A stretch of DNA of 64,000 bases, taken from NCBI GenBank assembly GCA_013399855.1, contig VXAY01002217.1, positions 227,853-291,852 of the forward strand, read 5' to 3'. Below the pieces are notes generated by a model that saw only the letters and a program-made list of their open reading frames with translations, did not search any database and was not told the origin of the DNA. The stretch is from Oxyruncus cristatus (Eukaryota; Chordata; Aves; Passeriformes; Cotingidae). The translations under genes and the position numbers were made by a program. Shown one piece after another: positions 13,074 through 27,226 of the stretch (position 1 is its first letter; each line of letters opens with the position of its first letter).

Positions 13074-16000
13074 GTTAGTGGGTTAGGAGAAGGAAGAGTT
13101 CTCGTTAAAAAGAAGCCTCAAAAGGAAAAAATCTGATCATCTGTTTTGTTGTGTTTTGGATGTTAACAAAGGCTCGGAGGAATCACAATCGCAGTGAAAG
13201 TTGGAATGAAACTCCAGAATATGAGGCCTTTTAGTTGAGAGTAACTAAAATAATTAAATATTGATCAAAGTTTTTATCGGAAGAACTGAGAAGCCTGGTT
13301 TTATGTACTGTTCTATTAAAAAAGAGACATTTCAAAGTAATATTGAGAAAAAGCATAATTTTAAAATGTAATTACCTCCAAAACAAGATCACCAATCTGG
13401 AAATAAAGCAGCTGTCCTTAACTAGAAAGCGATTGCCAAGAGGTTTATTCCATGAATTAAATTTTATGGATTCTGTACTGAAAACTTATGCAAAACAGCT
13501 GAACAATTTGTTCCTTTCTTGACAGGAGTTATGATAATAAATGCCAGGAGCTTGGATGTGTAGGTTTTTTATCCTCCCTAGGGGGTCTTTGTTAATGAAG
13601 AACTTTTGGCAGCTATTCTTTCATTTCTGTTTGAATCATTTTTAGAAAAAATGAAATGGTAACATTTCACTTAAAGAACAAAATGTCTAGAATTTATTTC
13701 ACTCTTATTACTGAAACGAAATTGAAGAGGATGTTGGGAAAAAATTTATTGAACATTCCCTTCGACCTTGATAATGTTTCCTTCTCCTACTGGTCTCTTC
13801 TGTTTCTTCTTCCTCTGATTTACAGCAAAATGAACTAATAGAGTCAGAACTGCATCTTACTTTAGACAGAAGAAACTTGAAATTGGGCAAATTGAAAATC
13901 AATTAACTGATTAAATGGTCCAGAGTTCGGTATTTTGATTTGGCACAGCTGAAATTTTGCACTTTTGTAATTTCTGTGCAAGTCTTGGAAATGAAAACAT
14001 ACATATATTATCAATTATACTCTTTGTATCCAATTAAATATTTCTGAAATATGGAAAGGACGCTTTGAAGTTTGGCTTTTTGTTGCATTCAAGTTCAGGG
14101 GTAGTTATAGACTTATTGTGCCTTTGAAAGAAGTTTATTTACTTGTTAGAAAACTCCCTGAACAAATATCCCAGGCACCTTTCCAGGGAAGGAAGCGGTC
14201 TCCCACCCAGCACTCTGTGTCTCATTCAAGTGGAGCATCACTCATGGACTTTGTCCTTGGCTGTAGGATGATGGAAATACAGCAAAAGTTTGTGAAAGGG
14301 TTTGAACTTCCAGGAGGCATTGGAAACGTTAAATATTCAGTCAGTGTCTGCTCTTGAGGGATCACGACATGTTCTGAGACTTTGCTGGCCCACCGAGGCC
14401 TGTGGGACACTGGGAGGTCCCTGGACAGGTGCTCACACACAGGGCAGAGCTGGCCAAGGTGCAGCACCAGCTGTGCATGGAGCCCTCTCTGAAATCTCTC
14501 CCTCGTATAGGAAGGGAAAAATGTATCCATCTGATGGTGCACCTGAAGCCAAGCTGTGGAATCTGTTGATAACAATGCATGTGCAGCATTTATTAGTGCA
14601 GGTGCATGAGAAAGAGTCAAAAGATTTTCACTTTCAATTCTTTGAATAATGCATTGGAGTGAGGGTGCTCAGAGCCTTCTGTACATGCACTTTGTTGTGC
14701 AGGTTGGGTTTTCTCCTGAGACAAGGCATGAGCTCCATTTCAAGCTTCCAGATAAGATCCCAGGAGAGAGTGTGTTTATTTTAGAGGAACGAGTGTTGTG
14801 GTTTAGCATACATATATACAGAAGAATTTGCTTTATATCTTTGCTGCCCAAAATTGTGCCTAAAAGATCACACTGTGAAAAAAATGCAGGTAATAGAGTC
14901 TCTGCTGTGTTATTCAGAGGCAAAAGATAAAAGATAAGCCTGCTGGCAACCAGAAGCCTATTTCAGCTGCTTCTGAAGTGTGTCACAGACAGGTCTGCAA
15001 AGACATTTCACTGTCTCACTGATAAAGGTTGTGCAGTTATTGAATTGATCTGCAAACATGCAAACACAGGCTCCACTTGGACGTGCATTGTGCAGATGCG
15101 AGCATCTGGACTTGTGAGCAAGTGGAAGGACAACTTCTCAAGAACTTTATAGTAAAGTAAGAGAAGTTTATTGCTCATTAACTGCTTTCCAATTGTCCTT
15201 TTATTTTGGTTCTGTTTAGGATTTTTATTGCATGGAAATTCTAACTCACCAACACAGCCATTACATGGCAGAGCAGTAAATAGCATTTCCAGCTTTAAGG
15301 ACTAAGGCTTTATAAAGGCAAGGGTACAAAAGATGGTGCAGCAATTGTGCTTGACTTCCTTTGCACTGTCTGTGTTGTTCTGGCTGCTGATTAATTTATT
15401 CAGTGACTATTTGAAAGTCAATAAACAAGGATTGTTTCTAAATCTGAAAATAATTATCAATAATACAGGAGTGGAGAGGATGGTGATGGGAGATACTTTC
15501 TCCATTCAAGCAGCAACTCCAGTCTCCCAGAGCTCATATTTAATCCTCCTACCCTTTTTTGATATGAAGGAGGATTAAAATGATCTAAGAGAGTGATCAT
15601 TCTGCCCTCTTAAAAACACTGTGACTTTTCACACTTGTGTTAATATTACCCTGCATGTAAATCTACTTCCTAAACTGTGTGGGCATTCTAGAGAATGCTT
15701 CCTTTTTGGTAGGACAGAACAGAGTTTCACAGGAGAGAAAAGTAAGATCACAAGGAAGTAGGACAATAAACAAAAAGTTTGCTAAGAAAATATACCTAAA
15801 GTTTTAAAACCTGAAGAGCACATTCTATTTTTCCCCTCCCTTGCACCCTATTAACTATGGCGTTTACTCTGTGACTGCTGGTGAAGCCTGTGCCATCATC
15901 ACCAAGAGTAACCAAGAGTTTGGGCTGGTTTTAATTGAATATTTGTGGCATGTAATAAAGCACAGGATAATTGGGATGCTGTTTGTTTGGCTGAATTGGG

Positions 16001-17153
16001 TAAATCTGACAACACCCAATTAAGCTTTGTACAGGAAAGGAAGTGCTGTTGCCTGCGTGGGATGGTGCTGGGATTTGTGGAAAGAGGAACCCCGGTATGG
16101 AAGGAGAACCTGGGGTGCTGCTTTGGTGTGAGCTCAGGAGGAGCTGGTTTATAGGAATGAGGGGATAGTTTATAGGGATCTGCAGCTTAAGGGAAAGAAA
16201 AGTTTTCCATGCTTTTCCAGTGTCTTCAATAGGTCCTGTTTGTGTCTTCAGTCCTGGCACCAAATCCAACTGCCAGGCCTTTTCCCAAAAGCATTAGTGG
16301 AACAAATAATAGCAAAGTGCCCTTTAAGTCAGACCTGAGCTGCTAAATTTGTCTGTCTGAATTTTCCTGGAAGAATGGAAATTTACAGTAAATGCAGCCC
16401 TGAAAGCAGAAGTTTTATTCTCCCCTACATTTCTGCACAGGTCAGCAGATAAAGCAGATACATTGTGCAAGCCTGGCAGCAGAGATGGTCTGTCTCAGAG
16501 GCATCTTATTAATTTTTCAGGAATATAAATCAAGATTATTTCATGTTGAATAAAGAATGAAATACTTTTTGGTCTCATTTCCGGACTCTCAGTAATCATT
16601 AAGGACAGTAAAAGGACTGCAGGGCAATTAGCTTTTTGACCCACTATTCACCACCAGTACATTCTGCCAAGGGTGGGAATAGTCTTAATGAGCAGTTTGC
16701 AAGTGGAAGATTTATGTACTTTCATCACAGGCAGATTTTGGAAGATTTTTAACTCTGTGGCCTGAATGGAATCTTTGAGTTACTAAGAAAATAGTAAGAC
16801 TGGCTGTGGTACATGAGGAGATTTAATGCCTTGAGATGTGATGAACTTCCAGGTCTTGCTGTTGAGTTGCTGCTGAATGGGACATCTTCTTGCACTGCTG
16901 CGCAAATCGTGGGATCCCTTCTCCCCCTGTGAGGGCAGCAGAGATGAGATGAAATGAGATGAGCAACAGCCTTTCAGACAGGAGGTAAATGTAAATGCAT
17001 TCTGACTGCTCTTCCTAATTCCACAGTTCCAGACTCCTGAGTCTTCAAAGCACATATTTTTTGTACAATAGTTAGATTTGTTACCTTGCTGTGGGTGCCA
17101 GCTGGAAATAACCTGCTTAGCTTGATCCCTGATCTGTCTTTGTGTAGGAAAAA

Positions 17154-17203
17154 GAGGAAGGGAAAGGTAAAAAGGAGGAAGGGAAAGGTAAAAAGGTAAA
17201 AAG
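17154..17203 (+). repeat. 21-bp tandem duplication
   Basis: Two exact copies of the unit GAGGAAGGGAAAGGTAAAAA plus G, followed by a partial GTAAAAAG. It is purine-rich, probably a young slippage product. Confidence 0.93.
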
Positions 17204-20200
17204 GAGACAATGCACTGCTGCAGTTTGGGTGTACCCCTGGCAATGGATAAAAGCTGAGAACATCAAGCAACTTTAAGCTAACAGGAGAAATGGTTGGCAG
17301 TCCTGCTCCATCAGGGGTCAGGTGCCTCAAGATTTAACACATGGGTATAATTCCTGATCACCTGGCCCTCCTTTTCAGAGTGAAAATATCTCATTTTGGA
17401 AAAGAACTACTTTTCCCGTTCTGCCTCGGCAGGGACTACTCAGTCTCCTGGTTAGTGGAAGGAATAGCAGGGCTCTTTTGCCTGAATTCTTGTCAGAATA
17501 ATGCCATGCAATACCTGCAGAGAGAGGTGGGACAGGAGCTGGGATCACATTAGAGGCTTCAAGGGCTGGCACAGCTTCCAGACTGGGGCACTTGGGCTTC
17601 AAATCCCTCAAAAGCACTGTGCTGTACCTAAGAAAAAATAAGCCTTCTTAGTCCTCCAGTTGGAGTTGATTGAAATCAGAAAGGATGATGTTATAAATAA
17701 TGATAGGTCTGGTGTCTTACTGTTGTTGTCAGAGTGAAATTTTCCTTGGATATCCTAAGACGAATGGCTGTCTTTCAGGTTTGTGAGAATGTTTGTGGAA
17801 GACTATTTTCCTGTCTGTTTTGGTTGTCATTCTTTTTCCTCATAATCTTTAACAAGTCTATGATTATTTACTATATGCCATCTCTCATCAGGAAGGGGTT
17901 CTTCTTATGATCAGAATCTCCCCATGAAGCTCTTCCCCAGAAAAAAATTAAAGTTGTTTTTTTTCTACATTAAGTGGGGCTAAGATAAGGAGGCAGAATG
18001 TAATTAAAACAGTTGATGATGCTCAGCTGTTCCAGAAAAACCCCAAACTTTCCACTCTATTCTACAGGTGCTTAAGATTAAATATTTCATTAGCACCTGA
18101 GTTGAAATATAGGTATGTATGCCTGAAAGCTTTAGCTACAGTAAAAAACTAGCATTTTTTAGAAAAGAGGAGTTGTATAATGCTGTGGAAATAGCGTCCC
18201 CTAAATACTGAGTCATGATTACTATATGACTATTCCTGTAAGAGTTACAGTAAGACCAGACACGTGTCACTTGAAAAGAATAAATTGATCTTTAATTAGA
18301 GAATTTTTTATACTCTACCACAATAAAAGTGGTCTGCGAAGGTAAAATATATTCTCTTGAAGATTCTTCAGTGCCACTTCACTGAGATTCCAGAGTGTGG
18401 CCACTTTTCATCACCTGTGGTTTCCTTACCAGGATATTCTTTTATTAGTGCCAACACAGACTCAATTAAGGTAATAGAGAATTAATTTCATTCAAAATAA
18501 AAATCTATGAAATCTAAAGGTGAGCTTTATAAAGACCATATTGCCACTCAGTCCTGGGAAGGTCTGTTTGACTTGATGGGAAATTGGAAATGTAGGACTT
18601 TCTCTTGAGACTGATCACAGTGCATTTGACTTCCTGAATTCAAAGCAAACCCATGAGGCAAGAGAAAATGCAGGGAATGACTGAAACAGCCTCAGTGACT
18701 TGGCTAAATCACTTAAACCAACATTCCTCATTCATGTTAGAGCAAAACAATGCTACAGGTTGAGTTAAAATAGATTGCTGCTTAATAAGGGCAGAAGTTA
18801 GTCATCTCCTTTCAGCTAATTCCTGTTCAGCTTCCCCAGCTGTAAAACCCTTATTAAAGAAAGTTTAGCAGCTGTACTGCTCTCTGAGGCATGAAAAATC
18901 TTGATTAAGGCCACTATACTGGAGTCAATGGAGCTTAAACCTTGATATACTGGGACATGGGGAGGGCCCACACCAGCTTTGTATTCCCCAATGTCCTGCT
19001 GGCCAATGCACAGAGCACTGGTTGTTTTGGCCTCCCAAAAGCAGCTTGTCAAACCTCCTGCCTGCAAGATAACCTCATGTTATCTGTGCCTCTCTGCAAG
19101 GTTAAGAGCAGCAAGCACAAAGCTGTGGGCACAGAGCAAAAGGGCAGGATTTAAGCGACATTTGAGGCTGAGCTTCTGGCATTCCTGCTTTGGGAAAGGA
19201 GGAGAAGATTGCCTTTAGGTTTTTAGGCTTCAGAATTGGATCTGAGGAGCACATTGGAGCTGCCAAGCGTGATTGCCATAATAGCTCCAGGGAAAGTATT
19301 ACTGAAATCACCACATGACTGGAAGTTCATTGAAAGTGTTAATGCAAAGTGATTAGTGATTGATACAAGTCAATTAGGTTGATGAGTCAAGTTCCTCTCT
19401 GAACAACATCATGTGACTGAAGGGGACAAAACCTAGCACAGAGCTGGAATGATGGCTACAGATAAAATGGTATTGGAGCCACAGGATTGACTGAGTTTTG
19501 ATTCCTGCGTTTTTACTATTAATATTTTTTCCATTTATTCTGGGGTATGATTCAATTATGTCTGAAAAGTGGGGAAACAGCTTTGATTTTTGGTTTGACT
19601 CAGTTCTGTTTGCCAGTCGTTTAATATGAAATGCATTTAGTTTGTTTTATAATTTGTTTTCATTTTGCGCTTAGCCTGGAAAGCTTTATAAAAGACATTC
19701 CCACAGGTAATGAGCTGCTGTAAACATTCTGATGAAAAGTTTATAAAATATCTTTTGATTTCTTCATTGGTAAACGAAAACTTTTCTTGTATAAAATTTG
19801 AGATTAAGTCCTGAAATGTTGAGATTAATTTGCAAAAGATTTCATGTAGGACAAGCCTCTTTCTGTACCTCTCACTCATAGCTGCTATTGCAAAATATCT
19901 TAGCAAAGGAAGAAGGGATGGGAGCTGGAGCAAGGCCACCTGAGCAAAACACTGGTTGGGAGATTGCAGTTAGAGAATCCAGAATCATGTAAAACCATTT
20001 TTTTATGATTCATGAAGATTGGTTAATGGGTAACTGGCAAAGAACAGCTCGCACCTCTGTGTGTGGTTATTTAGATGTAACTGGCGTTATGAAGTCACAA
20101 GGCTATTGTATTTTATTTGGATAACCTTGTCTGATACACTAAAAATCACTCCAGTGTTTTTACAAGTTTGTTTCTTTTCTTATTAAAGCAGAAAGGCTGA

Positions 20201-20926
20201 CTCATTGCTCTTAAGCCATCTTAGACAGGCAGCCTCTGAAGAGCGTGCCAGCATCCATGTTCAGGGAAAGGGTCAGGAAGAATGAGACTGAGTGGAAAGG
20301 GCAGCAAATTCAGGCTTTTGGTATCATGCTATGCATAAAAAAGATAATTGTGATCTATGTTCTAAGTACAAACTGACTGATGTTCCAGTTTGCTGCCTTG
20401 GGGTTGTGGTATGAAAGGTTCAAGGCACTATTGCTTTTAAAGGGCATGCAGAAGTTGGATATCATTATAAAGCACTGAGTTACAGAAGCAGAGATTTGTC
20501 CCTCTGCACCGTCAGGTGTTTGTGGGTTTGGATTCAGCCACACGTTCTGAAGTGCTGTAGAACACAAGAACAGCGTGTTCCCTGACAGCTCCTGGGGTGG
20601 GATCTGCAGCAGAAGCAAATGCTAGTGATGGTTACGTGGGTAACTTTTGTCCTGGCCTTTCCTTACTGTTATTTCATTTATTATTATTATTTTTGCTGAC
20701 ATCTATTTGGTGATTTGCTGTTTTGACATGTACAAGTCAGCAAAACCATCTCACAGTTAGAGCCTCTGGTAACCTGGCACACTGCAGCTGCAACTCCTAA
20801 GGAATAGTCACATTCTCACATGTTTACTGAGCCAGCTACCCTGTATTTTAGCTACGAGTGGATTCCATCCAGAATGGAGCTTCCCAGCTGTAAATATCTT
20901 CACTAAGGGAAAAGCTGAAAGAGATA

Positions 20927-21068
20927 AATAAAAGGAAGAAAGAGAGAAAGGAAGGAAGAAAGAAAGGAAGGAAGAAAGAAAGTAAGGAAGAAAGAAAGAG
21001 AAAGGGAGAAAGAAAAAGAAAGAAAAGAAAGAGAGGAAAGATCAGAAAGAAAGAGTGAAAGAAAGAAT
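20927..21068 (+). repeat. (GAAA/GGAA)n purine microsatellite
   Basis: This is about 140 bp of AAAG, GAAG and GGAA units with few interruptions. The minus-strand frame through it (Ser/Phe/Leu) is an artefact. Confidence 0.95.
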
Positions 21069-24000
21069 CTACCAAAAAAGATGACACAATTCAGTTAGGA
21101 AGTAATTTTTAAGTACATTAAGTAATTTTTTAATTTTTTTAATTGCAGTAATTAAAGACACAGTGCTTAAAGATATGGTAGAGAAAAGCTTAAAACCAAT
21201 AAGCTTTCACTTACTTCCTAGAAGAGAAAGCCAGTTCTCGATTCTAAGCTGGTTTGACAGACCTATGAATATCCTAATTTCACTCTTTCTCTTCCCTGAC
21301 CTCTCTTCCTTCTTCCTCCTCATCTCCAAACATCTGAGGCTTCACTCATTTCCAAGGACTTCAAGCACTCTTCTGTAAAATAATAGAGTTTTTATCAGTA
21401 TATTTTATGAACAAACGTGGGGTTTGCTGGAGAAACCATGCTTAAACTATTTCCCAGTTACAGCCTAACCTGAACAGAAATTAATAGCCCAATTCTTTTA
21501 GGCCAAAGATACACTGGCTTAGACTAAAGATAGATTTGGTTGGGTAGAATGGACTTATACATGCCCTGTGTGTAATTTATATCCTCTCTATGCTCAGGAA
21601 CAAGTACCATGGTAGGTCATTAAAAAACATCACAGACTGTCTTTTATTCCTTTTTCCTTTCCATCTTCTTTATTGGTAGTTTTCTGTCATTTCTTGCTTA
21701 ATGCCTTGCACAGTAATCAAAACTGGAATATTAACCTTGCAAAGTACTGTCCCACCATTGTCCCACACAAACAGGGTAACGTTAAATATGACTGATCATA
21801 GACAAGTCGAACTGGAAGTGTAAACCAGTCTGTTCAAGTGTTATGGGGTATGAAACAACTACATCCTCTTTGCATGAAAAATATTGTTCTTTTATGACAG
21901 ACTGGAAAGTCGCTGAAGAGCCTCACGTCACCTTCTGTAGTCACAGGTACACGAGTGTGTGTTTTTCCACTTGGGGATATATCCAGAAAAAGCAGATGGA
22001 AACCCAGAAGTTAATGTATAGGTTTTACTAGAAAAGGGAGCTGTAAAAAACAATACCTCCTTACTTGCTACTTCTGTTTCTTCTCTGATGACAGTTTGTA
22101 TCTGCTTAGGTGAGAAAAAGTAAGTTATTGTTCAAAAAAATGTTATTCAAAGAACCCTGCGTGGAGGCGTTTCATCACAGTTTTCAGCTCCAACCTGAAT
22201 TTCACAACCTTTGCAGATATCTGGAAGACAGAAATAAAACTTAAAAACAAACATCCCAAAAAGCTCTAGCAGTAGTAGAGCTCACGTTGTGGGGGTTATC
22301 AAAATACTGAAGCTGCGACTATGAATATTGAAAAATTCCTTGCTTAAGACACTTAGACGGTGATTGATTTTTTTCAGTTATCAGAATTCTATATAACATG
22401 TTAAATTGTGTATCCAAACTCGTCAAACAGGCAGAATAATAAAATCTTTTTATAAGTTTTACTGCTTGAAATACACTAATATTGGGTACTACCACCAAAA
22501 ATAGATTTATCTGCCTTAGACAAGCAAAGAGAAGCTGCAGCAGCCTGGGGTCATAGTTGCCTTAGGTCTTTGAAATTTTTTATTAGTATAAAATACAATT
22601 GACCCTTTTGCACTAGTATATTTAAGATTTTTCTGCTAACAATTCAGGCAAATAATAACAGATTTTTTTTATAATCTGATTCGAAGGAATTTCTTTAGTA
22701 CCGACATCAGTAAACCAGGAACACTTTGGTTTAAGTGGGAAATGTGGCAAAATTAGTTCTAAATTTTTCGGAAATTGCTCTCTAAACACTGTTTTCCTAT
22801 GCTAGAGGTAGTAGAAACTAAAAAGACAACAGATATTCTATTGGGATTCATCTGGGATAAATAAAAATATTAATTATTATTCTTAGAGTTGCAGCTGTCA
22901 CTATCTTCCATGTAATAAATAGTGTTCATCATAAACTTATACCTTGAGGGTGAACCTGCAGGACAGGGGGAAACTGAGAGAGAACTTGAAGAATAATGAG
23001 CTTAGGGATTGCACAGAAATTCAGGGAAACATCACATGGGATGAGTCTATTCTTATTAGAAAACACTTGTTTTAGGCAAAAAGCAATTTGAAAACTCAGT
23101 TTGGAGGGGGGGAAGGTATGCCTAATTTAACACACTAAAATACCCTGTATCCCTTTAAATCTCTTAAAATATCCTATATCTCTTAAAATAGAGATTTCTG
23201 TGGTAATGGATTGTTTGTAGACTAGGATGTGCAAACTCTCCCCCAAGGACTGCTTTTCATCTCTTCTGTTATACCCAACTCTTACCAATAATTTTCTGTA
23301 ATTCTGCAACCCAGCTGATCTGGTCACCAGGAAGGTCCATCCTTCTGTGCCACCTGAAGTGTAAATAATAGAATCACAAGGAGGATTCCATCCATCACTG
23401 ATGTCTCCTCTGAGTTTGATAGATTGACTTCAGGGATTTTCTTTCCATTGCAGGAGATAAAGTAATTATGTCTGAATAATGGGTTATTTGATCGGTGAAA
23501 TGTTTTAAAAAGGCCTGTACTTGATGGCTCCCTCCACTGCATGAACTGCATTTCTCTGATTTACTCTTCTTCCTCGGTAACACAGGCAAAGCTTTGAAAG
23601 TGGGGATACAACGATATAAATGTTGTGATTATCATCTGCAATAATGCAGCTTGGCTGATGAGAGCAGGTAACCTGTTAACACTGGTTTGACATCCATTAC
23701 CCACTGAAACAGTGGCATCCTGCCCTCTGGAGAGGTCTGCACAGTGTGCCACATGCTGCACATGCAATGAACCTGAATTTTTGGAGCTCCCGGGTACAGA
23801 ATGGAGCTGGAAGCAGTTTTGGTCAGAACAGTGTCTGCAGGACAGCTTGTTCTCATGGGAGAAAATCGTCTCAAGAGAACCATTAATAAAAAATTCCATA
23901 AAGGAGGAGTGGGGAGAAACAAAGGCCTGTTTGAGGGCTAGTTAGATCTCTGGAGGGCTCTGCACTTACACCCCTCTCCTGTCCCCCTGTAACAAGAGGA

Positions 24001-27000
24001 GTGCCAGTGGTCACGCATCTGTGAAGGGCATATATGGCACAAACACCAGGAATTCCCTGGTGCCCTACAGGCATTCAGCACACAGTGTTGGGAGTGCTGG
24101 GATGAAGCCAGGAATGCCAGAAATCAGTTCTGTTAGGATGGTGTTGTTCTTACCACTGTGCATTTTGTTTCTCAGAAGCATCCCAGCACTGTCACACAGT
24201 GTTTGTGCTTATTGCCACAAGTTAAATTCTGAATCTGACGCCAGATGAATGTTTTCAGATCTTCATTGAATCCACACCAGGCACACACTCCTAGAGCAGA
24301 AATACACCACTGCAAGGAAACCAAGTGCTTTAGGGGATCCTACATTGTGTACAGGGTTAACAGGAAAGCAGGAAGCCTCATTTAAGTGTAGTACAGAAAT
24401 TGCCAGAGCTGCAGAAATACTGTTTTCTTTCAGTGATTAATGTGCTCAGTACAAGTGTGGCATCTGCTGCCAGCTTTCATTACCAAATCAATGGAAACAA
24501 AGCCTCGTGGAGGGCAGCATGTCTGGGGACAGCTTGAACAGGACTGAGCCGCTTTAGATTTCAGCTGTTTTCTTTAGCACAACAGAGTGGAGCACTTTCT
24601 TGTTTACAGGGTAAACACGGGGGATTGAAGTGATCTGTGTAGCACACAGGAGTGGTGCCAACCCATAACATCGTGCAGAATGCAAAAATTCCATGGCTGC
24701 TCCCTTGGGAGTCATAGGCTACAATTATCCTGCATGTTGGTTTCAGTGTAAATAACAGTTAAATCATCAGGACAGAAAACCTGCCAGTAGAACTTCGAAT
24801 AAAGTATTAGTTAGTTCATTTTCCTTCCTTCATAATGCGAGTTTTGGCAGACTCAGAGCTCAGTCCTCATATTGGTTGAGGAGAAGTGGTATTTCACACC
24901 ACATTAATGTAAGTGATGGATAAATGTAAGGCTGAAAATGTAAATGAGCAGAGACTATTTCAAGCAATAATGTGGCTGTCCCTCAGACACATGGCAGCCT
25001 ATCAATCTCTTCATATTTGCAAAATTAATTTATTCATTCATGGTAGAAATGCATCACAGAGTGGCAGAAACATTTTGGTACTAAAACCAATAGATACAAA
25101 TGCATTATGATGTGAGGGACCCTGCAGGTTGTATGATCAGGGACAAGGATGGCTTTGGGAATCTAAAGTATTTGTTCCAAAACCCAAGTACTCTAAGCTT
25201 CATGGCAGTAGAGAGAAACTGTACCTTCAACTGCACCTGGGAGCTGTGCTGAAACCAAGGAAACCTTCCCCATAAACGTTAGATAGGAGGCCAATTCATG
25301 TGCCCTGCTGTTCCCATAAAATCAGCCTCTCCCAGCTGGCCTCTCTGCAAAGAACAAAATCCCTCCAGAGAGGAGAATAAGCTAGATTTCAGCAGCCACA
25401 AAGGCTAGGCTAATATACATAAAAAATATGTATATATACATCAAATAGATGGAATTAGATTTACAGTTTTCCTGGATTTTGGTACCCAGAAGAGACTTGG
25501 TACTCAAGTAGCTGACATGGTCACACCCTGAGGAGAATTTCATGTTTCTGAGAACAGAACCTGGCCTTCAGTCATGGCAGTCATGATCCTGTAACTATCT
25601 TCACCATGCAGATGTGGCTATTTGCTAATGACCAGACAGCCCTCTGCATTTAATTGCATCACACTTTTCAATCTCATATCTTTCTCTGGTGACTGTGTTC
25701 CCTGTCTGGTGTGAGTCATCAGACTCCTCGGGTATATCCAGTGTGTGCTGTGCACATTGATGCACCGAGAGGTGTGGCAAAGGATAGGGCAGTTCAACTA
25801 AAAGGAAACTGAGATGGGTTTTCAAAGAGAATGTACAAATACCTCGGTGTTTGATTGCCAGGGTGGTGATTAATGGCAAACTGTGAGATAAGAACACACG
25901 GGACAAATCAGAGCGATTGCCGCTTGTTGTATCGTGAAGTAGATTCACCTCTGGTTTGAGCTGGCTTTTGGTGGCATGAACCAGGAGTCAGGGACTCTGG
26001 CAGGGTAAAGATAAGTAATTCCTGAATTCTGGGGGCTGGCAAGCTGTGCACAGAGGCCACTGATTTCAGGAGCTGAGATTTTCTGGCACTCTGTGAGGCC
26101 AATAAAAATGTTGCCCATATCAGATATGATGGTAAAAATTAAAATTAAAACATGGCCTGCCCACATGAACATACAGATCATTCCCATGCTCAAGTTGATC
26201 CTACTCATTTAGTTGTACTTAGTTGTGCTTCCTTAATCTTGGCTTCCATGTACATTCTGAGTTCAGGGAATACAGAGAAACTGTATTTAATCCCTGAACT
26301 CAGACAGTGGCAATGTGACCTGCAGACTTGGGAAGTGCAGTTTGTCATCAGAACTCGTCCAGCTTATACTTGAGCCAGGTGAAAGAGTTTAAGAAATCTG
26401 GAGCTTCTACCTCTTTCCCTTGTATTTATAAAATCTTTGTGTGCTTTGGTGCAACTTGCAGTTCCAGCTAAAAGCTGTAAATGTTGCTGTGTTCCAGATC
26501 ATAAATTGGGCTGAGATGGCAGTGCTGTGTGATGAGGCTTGCACAATACCCACGCAGCTTATATCTGACTTGAGGCTTTGCTATTAATTCCTCACTTTCC
26601 CGAACACAGAATGAACTTCCTGTTCCTTTCAGCTCTCTGACGAACACGTCCTGTTGCGCGACACAAGCACAAATCTTTCTAGACAGAATAAAGTTCCTCG
26701 ATGTGTAAGGCAGTGAAGCAAGATCATCTCTGAAATGGTTCTGCATTTCCCCACTCCCCAGTGCCTCACAGCTCTGGAAAATGAAATGAGTTCTGGCCTG
26801 AACCTTCCTGCTGTTATCTAACTCCCACTATACTTCATGTCAATTATTAACATCAGCAGTGATAGAAATCTTAACGCATGCTAGAAACAGGACTCCTACA
26901 TAAATTTGTTAGTCTGTATTATTTTTGCCCTATGATGTTTCTTTCAGATCTCGCCTCTCTTCAACTCCTTTTCCAGTGTGCTCTCACAATTGGAGTGTTT

Positions 27001-27201
27001 TGGCCTGAGTTGGTGCTTTCAGCCTTTGGAAGGCAGAGTGCAGAAGCTGTTTATTATCTCTTTCACCCACCAGCCAAAGTTCTTGTTCATCGTATGCAAA
27101 CCTTCTGTTTGAGTTAATTTTACCCAACAATAATACCAAAAAGACTTTAGCAGAAAACAGAAGACATTACTAAATTACTTAGCTGAGCTCTCAGATCAAG
27201 A

Positions 27202-27226
27202 CATATATATATATATATATATATAA
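27202..27226. repeat. (TA)n microsatellite
   Basis: About twelve AT dinucleotides in an otherwise ordinary AT-rich stretch. Confidence 0.95.

Larger units (their letters stand above)
9429..20926. other. Non-coding, few simple repeats only
   Basis: No coding exon recognised. Holds the poly(T) at 13051 and the purine-rich 21-bp duplication at 17154. The longest frame (132 codons, minus, 14222-14620) is out-competed by overlapping plus-strand frames and lacks motifs. Confidence 0.65.
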